Numbered from the stretch's first letter, positions 41,473-51,571 are shown. The stretch: 64,000 bases of DNA from Pedobacter sp. UBA4863 (GCF_002399615.1 NZ_DHDZ01000040.1:78690-142689), one strand, 5' to 3'. Numbers and translations are program-made. Notes: generated by a model not told the origin, from the sequence alone.

Positions 41473-42903
41473 ATGAAAAGTCTTAATAAAATAATCATCG
41501 GCATAATGTTACTCACGTTGAGTAGTTCTTGTAAAGATTTTCTAACCGTAAATCCTAAAACAGATGTTGCTCGCGACGAACTGTTTGCTACCGAAGAAGG
41601 CTTTAAGGACGCCTTAATAGGCATTTACATCCAAATAGGTGAAGACAGTTCTTATGGCAAAGAACTAACAATGACTAGCATTGAGCATCTTGTTTCTAGC
41701 TGGTCGGTTACGGTAAACTCGGCAGCTGCGCATCTTAATCGCTTTAACTATACCGATGCTGGGGCAGAAAATTCACTTCAAAATATCTTTAACAAACAGT
41801 ATAAAACTATTGCTGGTATCAACACCATACTTGATCAAGTTGAAAACAAACGTCATGTTTTTAGCCCCGGCATGTACGAACTTATTAAGGGCGAATGTTT
41901 GGCTTTACGAGGTTTACTTCATTTTGATATGCTTCGCTTATTTGGACCAGTGCCAACATTAGCTGCCAGCGCCAATCGCTTGCCTCCTTACGTTAGTACA
42001 TTTTCTAAAAAGCAAACAGCAGCGCCTAGTTTCATCGAATTTAAAACCTCACTATTTAAAGATTTAGAAGAAGCCCAACAACTGCTAGGCAAATCAGACC
42101 CTTTTTTAAACAACAGTATAACCGATTTTAAAAATGGAACTTACCGTGCAAATGATCAATTCGTGAACCATCGTTACTTGCGTATGAATTATTACGCCAA
42201 TACCGCTTTAAAAGCAAGAGCCCATCTTTGGTTTAACGAGCCACAAAAAGCTTATGAACAAGCAATATTGGTAATAAATGCTAAAAATCCAGATGCCAGT
42301 GCAAAATTTAAACTAGGCACCTCGGCAGACTTTGCCGCAAATAACTTTGTGCTTACTTCTGAACAAATTTTTGGTTTGTACGATCATAATATCAACACCA
42401 AATTTAGCTCTCCAATGTTGTACAAAGGTACCGATGCTACAGTGGTTAAAAGCCAATTGTACGGAAATACAGGCACCGATATCAGAGAAAACAACCTATG
42501 GGTAGTGGATATTCAGTCATCAGTTTCCAGATATATTTTCAAAAAATACGACTTTACAAAAAGCGCCGCAGACTTACTGCAAGACACCAAGCAAATTCCT
42601 ATGCTACGCCTCGCTGAAATGTACTTAATAGCCATCGAAACAGGACCTGATACAGATGCACAAAATTTGTGGACCGCCTATCAAACAGCAAGAAACTTGG
42701 TACAAACAAACCTACCAACTGATGCTACTCAAAAACGAGATTTAGTGATAAAAGAATATAGAAAAGAGTTTTTTGGCGAAGGACAAGCATTTTACGCGTA
42801 CAAGCGAGTGAATGCTTCACCAGCGCAAGTTACTTTCCTTTCGGGTGGCATAGATGTAAACTATACACCGCCATTACCAAAATCAGAAACAACTATAAAC
42901 TAA
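41473..42903 (+). CDS. SusD/RagB family nutrient-binding lipoprotein
   Basis: The 476-residue lipoprotein (lipobox LSSSC, Cys20) is the surface partner of SusC. It has the family N-terminus KDFLTVNPKTDVARDELFATEEGFKDALIGIY, the TPR-like helices of the SusD fold (KGECLALRGLLHFDMLRLFGPVP), and the C-terminal block LRLAEMYLIAIETGP followed by YRKEFFGEGQAFYAYKRVN. ATG start. It lies 91 bases after susC. Confidence 0.94.
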   Translation: MKSLNKIIIGIMLLTLSSSCKDFLTVNPKTDVARDELFATEEGFKDALIGIYIQIGEDSSYGKELTMTSIEHLVSSWSVTVNSAAAHLNRFNYTDAGAENSLQNIFNKQYKTIAGINTILDQVENKRHVFSPGMYELIKGECLALRGLLHFDMLRLFGPVPTLAASANRLPPYVSTFSKKQTAAPSFIEFKTSLFKDLEEAQQLLGKSDPFLNNSITDFKNGTYRANDQFVNHRYLRMNYYANTALKARAHLWFNEPQKAYEQAILVINAKNPDASAKFKLGTSADFAANNFVLTSEQIFGLYDHNINTKFSSPMLYKGTDATVVKSQLYGNTGTDIRENNLWVVDIQSSVSRYIFKKYDFTKSAADLLQDTKQIPMLRLAEMYLIAIETGPDTDAQNLWTAYQTARNLVQTNLPTDATQKRDLVIKEYRKEFFGEGQAFYAYKRVNASPAQVTFLSGGIDVNYTPPLPKSETTIN

Positions 42904-42931
42904 CAAGATTACACTAAATAGCTAAAACAAA

Positions 42932-43711
42932 ATGAAAAGACTGTATTACATTTTTCTTGCTTTAGGCTGTACCATTGCCGTAGCTTGTAAACAAAACGAG
43001 CCGTTGTTATACACCGATATAGCTAGAGCCCAGTTTGGTCCAGATCCAACTGTTTATTATTCATCATCCCAAATTTATGGTGATACATTAAAAAACCAAT
43101 CGTTTGCTTACCTAGCTACTGATATTTTGGTAGATACAATTTACTTTGACTTGTACACAATGGGTGCACCGAGTAAAGTAAACAGAAGTTTTGTATTAAA
43201 ACAAGAGCAAGTTTATGGGACAACTAACGCTTTACCTGGTGTGCACTACAAGGCGCTTGATAATCCCGAAATTTCTAAGCATTACGTAATAAAGGCTGGC
43301 GCCACTCACCATAAAGTACCAATTGTATTATTTAGAGATGTAAGTTTAAAAACAACCGCAGTAACATTAAAATTTAAACTTATTGACAATAAAGACCTTG
43401 CCCTTGGACAACCAGGACTTTTATGGAGAAAAGTGGTGTTTAGCGACAAACTGATTAAGCCCGCTGCTTGGTCTGGATCTAACCAATCGCAATTTTATGG
43501 AGCTTACAGCGAAGCAAAACATCGTTTCATGATCAGTGCTACTGGCCAAAAATGGGATCAAGAATTTATGAATTATCTTAATGGTGCTTTTACAGAGCCC
43601 GTTCAGTATTGGATGAGCGTAGTTAAAAGTAGCCTTGCTACTTACAATGCTGCAAACCCCACCAACCCCATCATAGATGAGGTAACCAATAAAGCTATCG
43701 TTTTCCCTTAA
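42932..43711 (+). CDS. DUF4843 domain-containing lipoprotein
   Basis: A 259-residue lipoprotein (IAVAC, Cys19). The sequence after the lipobox, including FAYLATDILVDTIYFDLYTMGAPSKVNRSF, PGVHYKAL and HKVPIVLFRDVSLK, and the C-terminal part around FYGAYSEAKHRFMI, matches DUF4843, a family found beside SusCD pairs. Probably a surface or periplasmic accessory binding protein. ATG start, 28 bases after susD. Confidence 0.85.
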   Translation: MKRLYYIFLALGCTIAVACKQNEPLLYTDIARAQFGPDPTVYYSSSQIYGDTLKNQSFAYLATDILVDTIYFDLYTMGAPSKVNRSFVLKQEQVYGTTNALPGVHYKALDNPEISKHYVIKAGATHHKVPIVLFRDVSLKTTAVTLKFKLIDNKDLALGQPGLLWRKVVFSDKLIKPAAWSGSNQSQFYGAYSEAKHRFMISATGQKWDQEFMNYLNGAFTEPVQYWMSVVKSSLATYNAANPTNPIIDEVTNKAIVFP

Positions 43712-43722
43712 AAAACAAAGTC

Positions 43723-45306
43723 ATGAAAATATTTAATATAAACAGACAAGTTGCAAATATATTTTTTGTGTTATTCCTTTTCATTTTTAGCGCTTGCGAA
43801 AAATACAAGCCAGTATATCAGTACAGCGAAAATGAAAAAATAACTGCTACTGGTCTAGAAGCACTATATCAGGTAACTTCTGGAAATGACGTGCTCACAA
43901 TTGACCCTACCATATCTTCTAACAAAACTGGAGACCTAAAATGTGTTTGGGGCATTTATGAAACCAATACCCAAGGTACAAATCCAGTGATGGACACCCT
44001 TGCCAGAACCAAAAAACTAGAATATAAAGTAAATCGTTCGGCTAAAGATTGGTATTTAATGTTGCGAGTAACTAACTCAAGAACTGGCTATTCACAATAC
44101 TTTAAATCAACGGTTAGGGTAGGCACCATTTATACTCGTGGTTGGTATATCCCTAAAGACGATGGATCGCAAACAGACATGGATTTTTTTGCCACTCCAG
44201 CAACCAGCTCAATGCCTAGCAACAATACCAAAATAGAAAATGTGTATAGCTTAATGCAAGGCAAAAAACTAGAAGGCAAAGCGATTATGCTTTCTTTTTT
44301 CGTGAATTTCAAATCGATGGTTAATGGCTCCTATGTTAGCACCAGATCGCTAAGTCTAGTTTCCGAAAAAGATGTTTCAATGATGGACTTGAGCAATTTA
44401 CAAGTCTATCGAAACTTCGACAACATATTTCAAGCTGCACCAACCCCTCGTAAAATGGACGTAGTTACCACCGACTTTTTGAAGTATTTTTTGATTAACA
44501 ATGGGCAATTGTACAGCATGGTAGGACAAGGCTACAGCGAAGGTATATTTGGAGGGAGGAAACTACTCACCAGCAACGACAATCCGTATCACTTATCTAA
44601 ACATCAAATTATTCCTTCAGCAGGAACGGCATACTTTTTCGATGAAATGAGCAGCGCATTTTACGCAGGAACCGACCGCAGTTTATACCTAGGTGCCGTT
44701 ACTATAAATACAGCCCGCCTCGACAATAACCCTGTAACTCCTGCCTCCGCTGCAGCTACAAATAAAAAACTAATATACATGGGAAATAAAGTTTACGGGT
44801 CGTCTGGCGGAGGTGCACCCGGTGGCTATGTTATTTTCCAAGACAAAACAAACCCTACTATTAAAACTATGTACCAAGTAGGCAGTGCCGGACCAAATGG
44901 ACTTACACTTAATGCTGGCGTTACCATTAGTACCGCAAGCAAATTGTTTAATGCAACTCATTATGGCCTACTCTTTGGCGATGAAAATTTACTGTATTTT
45001 TCTTCAGGGAAAGAAATTTACTCCTACAACTTAAATAGCAATACCGAACAATTGCAGTATACTGTTCCTAACGACGAGGAAATCACATTTATTAGACATC
45101 GCAAACTTACAGGTGCCGACGCTTATAATTATGTGATGATTGGAACCCAATCTGGCCAAAACTACAAAGTACGATTGTTTAATAAAACTACTGGCAATTT
45201 AAATACCGAACCAAGTGTAACACTAACAGGAAAAGGACGGCCAGTAGATGCTTTATACGTAAGCCCAACCGTAACTACCGAACTCGTTTATAGCTATACC
45301 TTTTAA
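43723..45306 (+). CDS. PKD-like family lipoprotein
   Basis: A 527-residue lipoprotein (lipobox FSAC, Cys25). Residues ~30-135 form PKD-like immunoglobulin-type beta domains (LKCVWGIYETN ... YKVNRSAKDWYLMLRVTNSRTGYSQYFKSTVRV); the rest is beta-propeller-like with repeated YFDEMSSAFYAG, LLFGDENLLYFSSGKEIYSYN and VMIGTQSGQNYKVRLFN blocks. It likely belongs to the surface glycan/peptide-binding complex with SusCD. ATG 11 bases after the DUF4843 gene; a double terminator follows. Confidence 0.82.
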   Translation: MKIFNINRQVANIFFVLFLFIFSACEKYKPVYQYSENEKITATGLEALYQVTSGNDVLTIDPTISSNKTGDLKCVWGIYETNTQGTNPVMDTLARTKKLEYKVNRSAKDWYLMLRVTNSRTGYSQYFKSTVRVGTIYTRGWYIPKDDGSQTDMDFFATPATSSMPSNNTKIENVYSLMQGKKLEGKAIMLSFFVNFKSMVNGSYVSTRSLSLVSEKDVSMMDLSNLQVYRNFDNIFQAAPTPRKMDVVTTDFLKYFLINNGQLYSMVGQGYSEGIFGGRKLLTSNDNPYHLSKHQIIPSAGTAYFFDEMSSAFYAGTDRSLYLGAVTINTARLDNNPVTPASAAATNKKLIYMGNKVYGSSGGGAPGGYVIFQDKTNPTIKTMYQVGSAGPNGLTLNAGVTISTASKLFNATHYGLLFGDENLLYFSSGKEIYSYNLNSNTEQLQYTVPNDEEITFIRHRKLTGADAYNYVMIGTQSGQNYKVRLFNKTTGNLNTEPSVTLTGKGRPVDALYVSPTVTTELVYSYTF

Positions 45307-45410
45307 AAAATATAAAATGAGATTAAAAAATTATGCTTTCAAAAAACAAACCAATGCAGATCAAAAAACATCATAAAAAATTGGTTAATAATTAATTAGT
45401 TTCACCAGTA

Positions 45411-45434
45411 GCGCAAAAGCCGAAGCTTTTGCGC
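45411..45434 (+). terminator. First hairpin of a tandem terminator after the susCD operon
   Basis: GCGCAAAAGC and GCTTTTGCGC form a perfect 10-bp stem with a CGAA loop, followed by ATTTT. Confidence 0.8.
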
Positions 45435-45439
45435 ATTTT

Positions 45440-45468
45440 CCACCTTTAATTTAAAGGTGGGATTTTTT
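45440..45468 (+). terminator. Second hairpin of the tandem terminator
   Basis: CCACCTTT and AAAGGTGG form a perfect 8-bp stem with a 5-base loop, followed by GATTTTTTG. It begins six bases after the first hairpin. Confidence 0.85.
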
Positions 45469-45581
45469 GTTTCTGAGCTATTGCTCCATTTTTTATTTTA
45501 TAAACAGTTTACCACTAGTTTTTAGTACATTTAAGAGTAAAACGAAAAATCATGTTGTAATAAAAAAACGTTAACTAACAG

Positions 45582-46172
45582 ATGACAATGGCAGTGTATG
45601 GAACACCTTCCGAGCAACAGTTTATTAGCCTATTAAAAGAAAATGACCAGCGGGCGTTTAGCCAAGTTTTTAAACAATATTACACTGCGCTATGCTATTT
45701 CGCTAACAAGTTTGTATTTAATAAACAAGAAGCCGAAGACATTGTTGCCGGAGTATTTGAGAAACTTTGGAAAGGAGAAATACAAATAACGAGCATTAAC
45801 CACTTACGTTCGTTTTTATACATTACAACTAAACGAAGCTGCATAGACGCCTTGAGAAAAAATGGCCACGCCCAAGAAAGACAACTGAATTTCGCGAATC
45901 AAATTGGCGACCAAGAACCCGAATGTATACAGCAAATTATTAGAGCCGAAGTATTACAGCAGATTAATCAAGAAATTAAGGCACTTCCAGAACAATGCAG
46001 TAAAATAATAACCTTAAGTTACATAAACGGTTTAAAGAACGACGAAATTGCTTCAAAACTTGGCTTATCTGTACAAACGGTTAAAAACCAAAAGAGCCGT
46101 GGTCTTTCACTTCTCAGAGGAAAACTTTCACCCCAATTATTTCAAATATTTTTACTCGCCTTTTTGAAATAA
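45582..46172 (+). CDS. ECF-type RNA polymerase sigma-70 factor
   Basis: A 196-residue sigma factor with region 2 (FSQVFKQYYTALCYFANKFVFNKQEAEDIVAGVFEKLWKG, then HLRSFLYITTKRSCIDALRK) and region 4 (LPEQCSKIITLSYINGLKNDEIASKLGLSVQTVKNQKSRGLSLLRGKL). It is of the kind that Bacteroidota pair with a FecR anti-sigma protein and a SusC receptor. Here it follows the susCD genes and a double terminator instead of preceding fecR. ATG start. Confidence 0.93.
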   Translation: MTMAVYGTPSEQQFISLLKENDQRAFSQVFKQYYTALCYFANKFVFNKQEAEDIVAGVFEKLWKGEIQITSINHLRSFLYITTKRSCIDALRKNGHAQERQLNFANQIGDQEPECIQQIIRAEVLQQINQEIKALPEQCSKIITLSYINGLKNDEIASKLGLSVQTVKNQKSRGLSLLRGKLSPQLFQIFLLAFLK

Positions 46173-46405
46173 CTGTAATTTATATCTCTAGAAAAATTAT
46201 TAAAAGCCCCAGCAGCTAACTTTTATAGCTCAAACACTTCTTACATCATCGCTTCTAGTTTCAAACTTTTAAATCTTAAACCCCACTTATTTTTTGCCCA
46301 TTTTTTAACGATACTGAGGTACGTTTTCGATTCTGCATCGTAATAGTGTAAAAACCTGCAGTACAACTGCTGCTAAATAAATGCACAAAAGTTAATCAAT
46401 AAAAA

Positions 46406-48862
46406 ATGATCACCAAAAACCAAACACTACTAGCCGTATTTGCCTGTTGTAGCATAATGGCCAGCACCACCTATGCGCAAACTCCAAAAACTACGCCACC
46501 AACAACAACTGCAGCAACCAATGTTCCGCCAGCCCCTAAAAAGGAATCAATTAAATCTTTTTCAGAAATTGTTACTGCAAAAGCGCAAAGCAAAAAAGGC
46601 TTGTTCAATACCCACAAAGTTGATGACAAGTGGTTCTTCGAAATTCCCGATACAATTTTAAACCGAGAAATGCTGGTAGTTACCCGACTCGTAAAAGTTC
46701 CTGCAGGTTTAAAAGTTTCAAATCAACAATATGCTGGTGAGCTCCTTAACGAAATGGTTTGGACTTGGGAGCGCCGTGGAAAACAAATCTATATCCGTGT
46801 CCCTAGTTACGCAATCAGCGTCGACAAGAACTCGGACATGTACGAATCAGTAAAAAACAGCAACTTATCGGGCATTTTAGCCGCATTTGACATAAAAGCA
46901 TACAACAAAGACAGTACCGGCGTACTCATTGATGTAAGTGATTTCTACAACGGAGATATTCCTGCGATAGGCCTTTCAGACAATCTAAAAAAAGCTTACA
47001 AGGCATCGGCAATAGACGCAACAAAGTCTTACCTAGATAGCATTAGAACTTACCCTCTAAACTTAGAAGTTGGCTCTGTAAAAACGTACCGAGCGGCCGA
47101 ATCTCCCATAGATAATAGCATTGGTTCAATTACTGTGGCACTTAACACGTCAATGCTCTTACTGCCAAAAACACCCGTGAAACCACGATTAATGGATCCA
47201 AGAGTTGGCTACTTTGGCCAAAGCCAAACCGACTATAGTCTTAACGACCATAAAGTAGAGAGAACTAATTACATACGCAGATGGAACTTAATCCCTAAAG
47301 ATACCGCAGCTTACATGCGTGGAGAGCTCGTAGCGCCTACTAAGCCCATTACAATTTACATTGACCCTGCAACGCCAAAAAAATGGGTTCCGTATTTAAT
47401 TAAAGGCATTAACGACTGGCAAATGGCTTTTGAAGCGGCGGGCTTTAAAGAGGCCATTTTTGGAAAAGAAGCGCCAACACCAGCTCAAGACCCCGAATTT
47501 AGTTTAGAAGATTCGCGATATTCGGTAATTAGGTATTTCCCGTCTAACAAGGCAAATGCTTACGGACCCCATATAGCAGACCCAAGAACAGGCCAAATAT
47601 TAGAAACGCACATTGGCTGGTATCACAATGTAATGAGCCTTTTAAAAAATTGGTTCTTAATACAAACGGGAGCTGTAAATACCGAAGCTCGCAAGCTAAA
47701 ACTTAGCGAAGAACAAATGGGCGAATTAATTAGAATTATTTCTTCGCACGAAGTTGGCCACACTTTAGGCTTACCCCATAATTTTGGCTCCAGCGCCGCC
47801 TATCCAGTTGATTCGCTACGTTCGAAAACATTTACCGCTAAAAACGGCACAGCACCTTCTATTATGGACTACGCCCGCTTTAACTACATTGCGCAACCTG
47901 GCGACGGAGTAACTAACGTACTACCTTCTATTGGACCTTACGACAAATGGGCAATAAAATGGGGCTATACTTGGTTTCCAGGAGGATTAAACGCTCAGCA
48001 AGAAAAAGAAAAACTAGATGTATGGACAAGGGAAAGAAGTAAAAACCCTATTTATTTTTATGGTAGTCAAAGTAGCATTCACGACCCACGAAGCCAAGCC
48101 GAAGATTTGGGAGACGACCCTATAAAAGCCAGTATGTATGGTATTATGAATTTAAAACGCATTTTACCTAATTTGCAAAAATGGACTTTTGAAAACGGCA
48201 AAGATTTTAGCGGATTAAGAGAAACCTACTACGAACTAATTGCCCAATTTGCTCGATACATGGGGCACGTGGTTGCCAATATTGGCGGTGTAAACGAAAC
48301 CTACAAAACTTATGGAGAAAACGGGACCGCCTTTAGCCATATTCAAAAACAAAAACAACAGGAAGCTGTGGCATTTTTAAACCAACAACTATTTAGTACT
48401 CCAAACTGGCTAATACGTAACGAACTGTTAGACAAGTTTGACAATGGACTATTAATCACTCGTATAAAATCTACACAAACAAACATCATTAACAGTATTA
48501 TTTTACCTGCTAAGTTGGCCAAATTACTAGATAACGAAGCTAGAAACGGCGCAAAAGCATATACACTAACAGATTTGTATAACGATCTAAGAGCAGGGAT
48601 ATTTACCTTAGCAGCACCCGATGATGTTAAGCGCAACTTACAAAGAAGTTATGTAGAAAGATTGGGTGGTTTAATGCTCGAAGGATACAAATACACTCCT
48701 GGAGATGCTACATTATCAGATATGGTGCCGTTAACAAGGTTAGAATTAAAGAAGATTGCGGCTTTGGCCAAAACACGTAGCGCCATTGGCAACGAAACAA
48801 CTAAAGCTCATTACCAAGAGTTAGAGGTTAAAATAAACAATCTTTTAAATCCGAAAAAATAA
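46406..48862 (+). CDS. Secreted zinc-dependent metalloprotease (DUF5117/DUF4953-type, metzincin-like)
   Basis: The 818-residue protein has a signal peptide (MITKNQTLLAVFACCSIMASTTYAQ) and a Pro/Thr-rich linker (26-45). The catalytic zinc site HEVGHTLGLPH (His448, Glu449, His452, His458) is a full HExxHxxGxxH, and SIMDYARF at 485-492 supplies the Met-turn of metzincins. ITIYIDPATPKKWVPYLIKGINDWQMAFEAAGF before it is typical of this Bacteroidota family. It is placed after the FecR/SusCD/PKD-like genes, so it probably cleaves a protein substrate for that uptake system. ATG start. Confidence 0.9.
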   Translation: MITKNQTLLAVFACCSIMASTTYAQTPKTTPPTTTAATNVPPAPKKESIKSFSEIVTAKAQSKKGLFNTHKVDDKWFFEIPDTILNREMLVVTRLVKVPAGLKVSNQQYAGELLNEMVWTWERRGKQIYIRVPSYAISVDKNSDMYESVKNSNLSGILAAFDIKAYNKDSTGVLIDVSDFYNGDIPAIGLSDNLKKAYKASAIDATKSYLDSIRTYPLNLEVGSVKTYRAAESPIDNSIGSITVALNTSMLLLPKTPVKPRLMDPRVGYFGQSQTDYSLNDHKVERTNYIRRWNLIPKDTAAYMRGELVAPTKPITIYIDPATPKKWVPYLIKGINDWQMAFEAAGFKEAIFGKEAPTPAQDPEFSLEDSRYSVIRYFPSNKANAYGPHIADPRTGQILETHIGWYHNVMSLLKNWFLIQTGAVNTEARKLKLSEEQMGELIRIISSHEVGHTLGLPHNFGSSAAYPVDSLRSKTFTAKNGTAPSIMDYARFNYIAQPGDGVTNVLPSIGPYDKWAIKWGYTWFPGGLNAQQEKEKLDVWTRERSKNPIYFYGSQSSIHDPRSQAEDLGDDPIKASMYGIMNLKRILPNLQKWTFENGKDFSGLRETYYELIAQFARYMGHVVANIGGVNETYKTYGENGTAFSHIQKQKQQEAVAFLNQQLFSTPNWLIRNELLDKFDNGLLITRIKSTQTNIINSIILPAKLAKLLDNEARNGAKAYTLTDLYNDLRAGIFTLAAPDDVKRNLQRSYVERLGGLMLEGYKYTPGDATLSDMVPLTRLELKKIAALAKTRSAIGNETTKAHYQELEVKINNLLNPKK

Positions 48863-48880
48863 CCATTTAACCTTACAAAC

Positions 48881-48926
48881 ATAAATTCTGTATGACTAGC
48901 AGCTTCTCTCGTCATACAGAATTTAT
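48881..48926 (+). terminator. Long hairpin after the metalloprotease gene
   Basis: A perfect 16-bp stem (ATAAATTCTGTATGAC and its complement) with a 14-base loop, starting 18 bases after the stop codon. There is no T run, so termination is likely but not certain. Confidence 0.6.
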
Positions 48927-49294
48927 TCTCTATCATCAAAATAAAAACTAAGAGTGTAAAACTATAAAGCTAAGTGCGATTACAATTTAACAGACTGATA
49001 ATTTTACATTACGTGTTTAATCTAACCGAGCCTGAACCAAATTTACCGCGACGTGAAATTTGCCGTTCATCGTGCTGATCTGTAGTGAAACGGAAAGCTA
49101 CCTGTAAATATATTTAAGCTTCTGCTTTAATGGCTATTTTAGCTCTTTCAACAACCTTACAGAACTCAGGTTATATAATTACCCAAATCGTTAACCGAAC
49201 TCAAATTTACTAGTGCAAATAAAGCATCCAGGGTGTAAGAGCATGAATAGCACCTTGGTTTTGCTGTGCATCTGCGGAAAAAAATTAAACAAAA
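48927..49294. other. Non-coding interval, nothing recognised
   Basis: About 370 bases between the converging metalloprotease and PpiD-type genes. No open frame with coding character, no RNA gene and no repeat of the two families could be recognised. Confidence 0.5.
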
Positions 49295-49327
49295 AAAATA
49301 GGGTACTCTAAACGAATACCCTATTTT
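49295..49327 (-). terminator. Intrinsic terminator of the PpiD/SurA-type gene
   Basis: AAAATAGGGTA and TACCCTATTTT form a perfect 11-bp stem with A/T runs on both sides, 18 bases from the stop codon of the minus-strand gene. Confidence 0.85.
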
Positions 49328-49344
49328 CTTTTTGCAAATTTCTA

Positions 49345-51441
49345 TTAATAGAACTTCACACGATTGTCTTTAATATCGCTCTTATCTTGTAACACTTGGA
49401 AAGCACTACCTAAAGAACGTTGGCTAATGCCCATTAACATCGATTCTTTTTGTTTAAATGTATTTGCTAAAGGAGCTGGATTAGTAAATCCTTGCACCAC
49501 AAATGCGTAAACACCTCTGTCGCCGGTAATGGCTTTAGATAATTTACCTACTTGCGATCCAAAAACTGCACCTACCACTTTGTTTTCTTGCGATAAACCA
49601 GGGATAATGGGATTAGCAAATACCATGTTTTGAACTGGTGTAGCTGTTTTACCTAATTTTTGCGCTACTGCATCAATACTTGAAGCCCCCGCTAATGCCT
49701 TATCGAATTTTTCGGTTAGCATTTTAGCTTTTTTAGCGTTTAATACCTGCGGCTCAATTTGTTTCTTTACATCTTCTAAAGAAAGTTGTCCTTTTGGTTT
49801 AATGCCCGTTACTTGAGCAATTACGTAAGCATTGTCCATGGTGTAAACCTGTGCCAATACATCGCCTTTATCGGCTTCGTAAGCATCTCTAATTAACTGG
49901 CGAGGATTGTCTAAACCTGGGGCATAACCTTGTGTGGCTGTAATTCTATCGGCTAAACCAACCGTATAACCTTGTTTTTGAGCTAAGGCACTAAAATTAT
50001 CGGCTTTTACTTCGGTTAAAAATGCGGTTGCTTTTTTGTAGGCTGCATCTCTAGTTTTTTGACTAGGCGATAGGTTTTTCTCTATATAAGCTAGCTTAAC
50101 CACTTTAGAAGAACCTACTTGTTTTTCAATTTTGATAACGTGGATACCGAACTGAGATTTTACAATTTTGATGTCGCCAGTACGGCCATCAAAAGCAGCA
50201 TTTTCAAACTCTGGAACCATGGCACCACGAGCAAATGTACCTAAGCTACCTCCTTGGTCTTTAGAACCATCAACACTATATTTTTTAGCTAGCTCGGCAA
50301 AACTGCTTCCGCCTTGTGCTAATTGTTTTAACGAATCGGCTAATTTAAGCGCCTTATCATCTCCGCTAGCTTGTGCTGGGTTAATTAAGATATGGCTAGC
50401 TTTTACCGAGTCTGGAGAGAAACGGCTATCTACCACTTTAATTAATTTATACGAACTGCCAGAAAATTTAGGTCCGTAGAAACTTCCTGCCGGATAGTTA
50501 AAAATTACAGAATCAACTGCCGGATCTAATTTTCCTTTAGAAATGTAAGAGTAAGGTATTTTTACATCAGAGTTGTTTGCCGAGAACAACGAGTCGTTTG
50601 GCGTAGTTCTAAAATCGGCAGCTAATTTTTCTACCTGAGTTTTTACCAAAGCACTATCGGCAGCAGTTGGTTCTATGCTGAAAGAAACGTATTGTATATC
50701 TCTTGTTTCTTGCGGATTATCGAAACGTTTTTTGTTCGCTTCGTAATATTCTTTATAATCGGCATCTGTTAGCTTAACATTTGCATCAAGAATAGAGCTA
50801 TAATCAAGGGTTACATATTTAAAGTTTACCAATTTGTTACGGTTTACGTACTCGTCGTTAGCCTCTAAGCTGGACACGTAAACAGAGTTGCTAATTAGTT
50901 TGGTATATTTTTGTTGTAAAGCTTGTTTTTCAATTTCTCCTTCTAGCAACAACCATTGTTGTGCTAATTGAGGATTTTTGTCTCTAGATTTTAGAGAAGT
51001 TATTACAGCAGCTCTGTCAAACTCGCCAGTTTGTGGATTGCCAAAATATTGCGTAATTAAAGGGCTAGGGTTTTTACCTTGCACTAAATCAAAAAGTTCA
51101 TCGGCCGAGATGGTTAAGCCTGCACGGTCAAATTCTTTGCCTAAAACAATGTTCGCAATTTCCGATTGCCAAGCCTGATCAACTGCCATTGACTGCATTT
51201 GAGCGTTCATTACACCGCCATATTGTTGTTTAAACTGTGCAGAGGTTTGCTCTACTTTAGCGTTAAACTGATCGTACTTGATGTCTTCGCCGTCAATAGT
51301 ACCTACTACCGTTCTAGATGAATTAAGAAAAGATTGGCCAGTAGTGAAAACATCTCCAATTAAAAATGCAATTATTGCGAAACCTATTGCTCCTATCAGT
51401 ATAGCACCTGCACGATTACGCAAAAAAGTCATTAAACCCAT
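49345..51441 (-). CDS. Membrane-anchored peptidyl-prolyl isomerase (PpiD/SurA-like foldase)
   Basis: The 698-residue protein has an N-terminal membrane anchor (ILIGAIGFAIIAFLIG, about 14-29), a SurA_N-like chaperone domain, and a parvulin domain (VKASHILINPA ... FAELAKKYSVDGSKDQGGSLGTFARGAMVPEFENAAFDG ... SQFGIHVIKIEK in separate blocks, about 345-440). It would help fold outer-membrane and secreted proteins in the periplasm. ATG start. It follows lptC on the same strand. Confidence 0.92.
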   Translation of the reverse strand: MGLMTFLRNRAGAILIGAIGFAIIAFLIGDVFTTGQSFLNSSRTVVGTIDGEDIKYDQFNAKVEQTSAQFKQQYGGVMNAQMQSMAVDQAWQSEIANIVLGKEFDRAGLTISADELFDLVQGKNPSPLITQYFGNPQTGEFDRAAVITSLKSRDKNPQLAQQWLLLEGEIEKQALQQKYTKLISNSVYVSSLEANDEYVNRNKLVNFKYVTLDYSSILDANVKLTDADYKEYYEANKKRFDNPQETRDIQYVSFSIEPTAADSALVKTQVEKLAADFRTTPNDSLFSANNSDVKIPYSYISKGKLDPAVDSVIFNYPAGSFYGPKFSGSSYKLIKVVDSRFSPDSVKASHILINPAQASGDDKALKLADSLKQLAQGGSSFAELAKKYSVDGSKDQGGSLGTFARGAMVPEFENAAFDGRTGDIKIVKSQFGIHVIKIEKQVGSSKVVKLAYIEKNLSPSQKTRDAAYKKATAFLTEVKADNFSALAQKQGYTVGLADRITATQGYAPGLDNPRQLIRDAYEADKGDVLAQVYTMDNAYVIAQVTGIKPKGQLSLEDVKKQIEPQVLNAKKAKMLTEKFDKALAGASSIDAVAQKLGKTATPVQNMVFANPIIPGLSQENKVVGAVFGSQVGKLSKAITGDRGVYAFVVQGFTNPAPLANTFKQKESMLMGISQRSLGSAFQVLQDKSDIKDNRVKFY

Positions 51442-51571
51442 ATTATTCTTTTATATTAATTTTAATTTAAGAGGGCGCAAGATACAAAATTGCACCAAAT
51501 TAGAAAATATTAAATTTTAATTGTTTTTTTAGTGGAGAACTAGAAACATATCGGCTTCAAAACGAGCTCGA

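Noticed and set aside
45317..45376. 19-codon frame MRLKNYAFKKQTNADQKTS after the PKD-like gene
   Set aside because: Too short, no membrane or signal character and no supporting context beyond an ATG.
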